Origin: Tannerellaceae bacterium
GTDB lineage: Bacteria; Bacteroidota; Bacteroidia; Bacteroidales; Tannerellaceae
Reading direction: 5' to 3'
Assembly (NCBI GenBank): GCA_031271045.1
Contig: JAISWO010000051.1
Coordinates: 1-37,987 of the forward strand
Length of the DNA: 37,987 nucleotides
Positions 37,848 to 37,987 of this stretch are shown here, piece after piece. The first letter of the stretch is position 1; each line of letters opens with the position of its first letter. The position numbers were made by a program, and so were the translations under genes. The notes beneath the pieces are model-generated. The model was given only the letters and a program-made list of their open reading frames with translations, searched no databases and was not told where the DNA came from.

Positions 37848-37987
37848 ATGACTACTAAGGTTCCGTACAAAAATACACAATTGATTGCAGTTTTACTCAA
37901 TCATTTCGGGAGAAATATGAATTTAGCCCGAATCAAGTTCTTTGGCATGTTTATTTGCGCATTATGCAAGGTTCAAACCGTTGGGTT
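37848..37987 (+). CDS. IS4-like transposase, N-terminal part (cut by the window edge)
   Basis: From the ATG at 37848 a frame stays open to the window end. It reads MTTKVPYKNTQLIAVLLNHF, then GRNMNLARIKFFGMFICALC and KVQTVG. The NLARIKFF...ALCKVQTV pattern is the typical N-terminus of a group of Bacteroides DDE transposases of the IS4 type. Only 46 codons are in the window, so the catalytic residues and the element's right end are not visible. It marks the right border as a mobile-element site next to a truncated sugar transferase. Confidence 0.8.
   Translation, partial: MTTKVPYKNTQLIAVLLNHFGRNMNLARIKFFGMFICALCKVQTVG

Overview
The window looks like a chromosomal segment from a Bacteroidales bacterium, most likely Parabacteroides or a close relative. 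Three things point there: promoters of the Bacteroidetes type (-7 element TAnnTTTG, very often TACCTTTG) in front of most transcription units; the protein families (EF-Tu, RpoB and RpoC of Bacteroidetes length, DUF3467 behind rpoC, a two-subunit methylmalonyl-CoA mutase); and an accessory right end with a Bacteroides-type IS transposase. The genus is inferred from family resemblance only.

Layout. Positions 1-12.8 kb hold the conserved translation/transcription block: tRNA-Gly, tRNA-Thr, tuf, tRNA-Trp, secE, nusG, rplKAJL, an attenuator-like hairpin, rpoB and rpoC. A strong terminator follows. Then come an AraC-type regulator, a probable small structured RNA with its own promoter and terminator, and a DUF3467 gene. 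A 14-copy, exactly 21-bp tandem repeat of a palindromic core lies between DUF3467 and the methylmalonyl-CoA mutase operon mutAB (14.8-18.8 kb). On the minus strand follow a divergent superfamily-2 helicase-like protein whose Walker A lysine appears to be valine, and lepA (EF-4). Next are a large TPR protein (+), a biotin-dependent carboxyltransferase (pycB/oadA type, -), cysK (+) and a PAP2 phosphatase (+).

Positions 28.7-35.6 kb are a complete phosphate-starvation module, pstS-pstC-pstA-pstB-phoU-phoB-phoR, behind three 11-bp direct repeats that look like a Pho box. PstA carries an unusual N-terminal extension encoded by a second palindromic tandem repeat (23-bp unit, 69-bp higher-order unit). 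The last 2.4 kb are AT-richer and accessory: a CBM9-like protein and a LysE-type exporter (both -), the last ~34 codons of a polyprenyl-phosphate sugar transferase, a third tandem repeat (42-bp unit with a hairpin core), and the start of an IS4-like transposase cut by the window edge.

Functionally, mutAB and the biotin carboxyltransferase fit the succinate/propionate branch of Bacteroidales fermentation. The pst/pho cluster is a self-contained uptake and sensing system. The most unusual signals are the three unrelated tandem arrays that all have inverted-repeat cores, the small RNA candidate after the AraC gene, the helicase-like protein without a Walker A lysine, and the Pho-box candidate.
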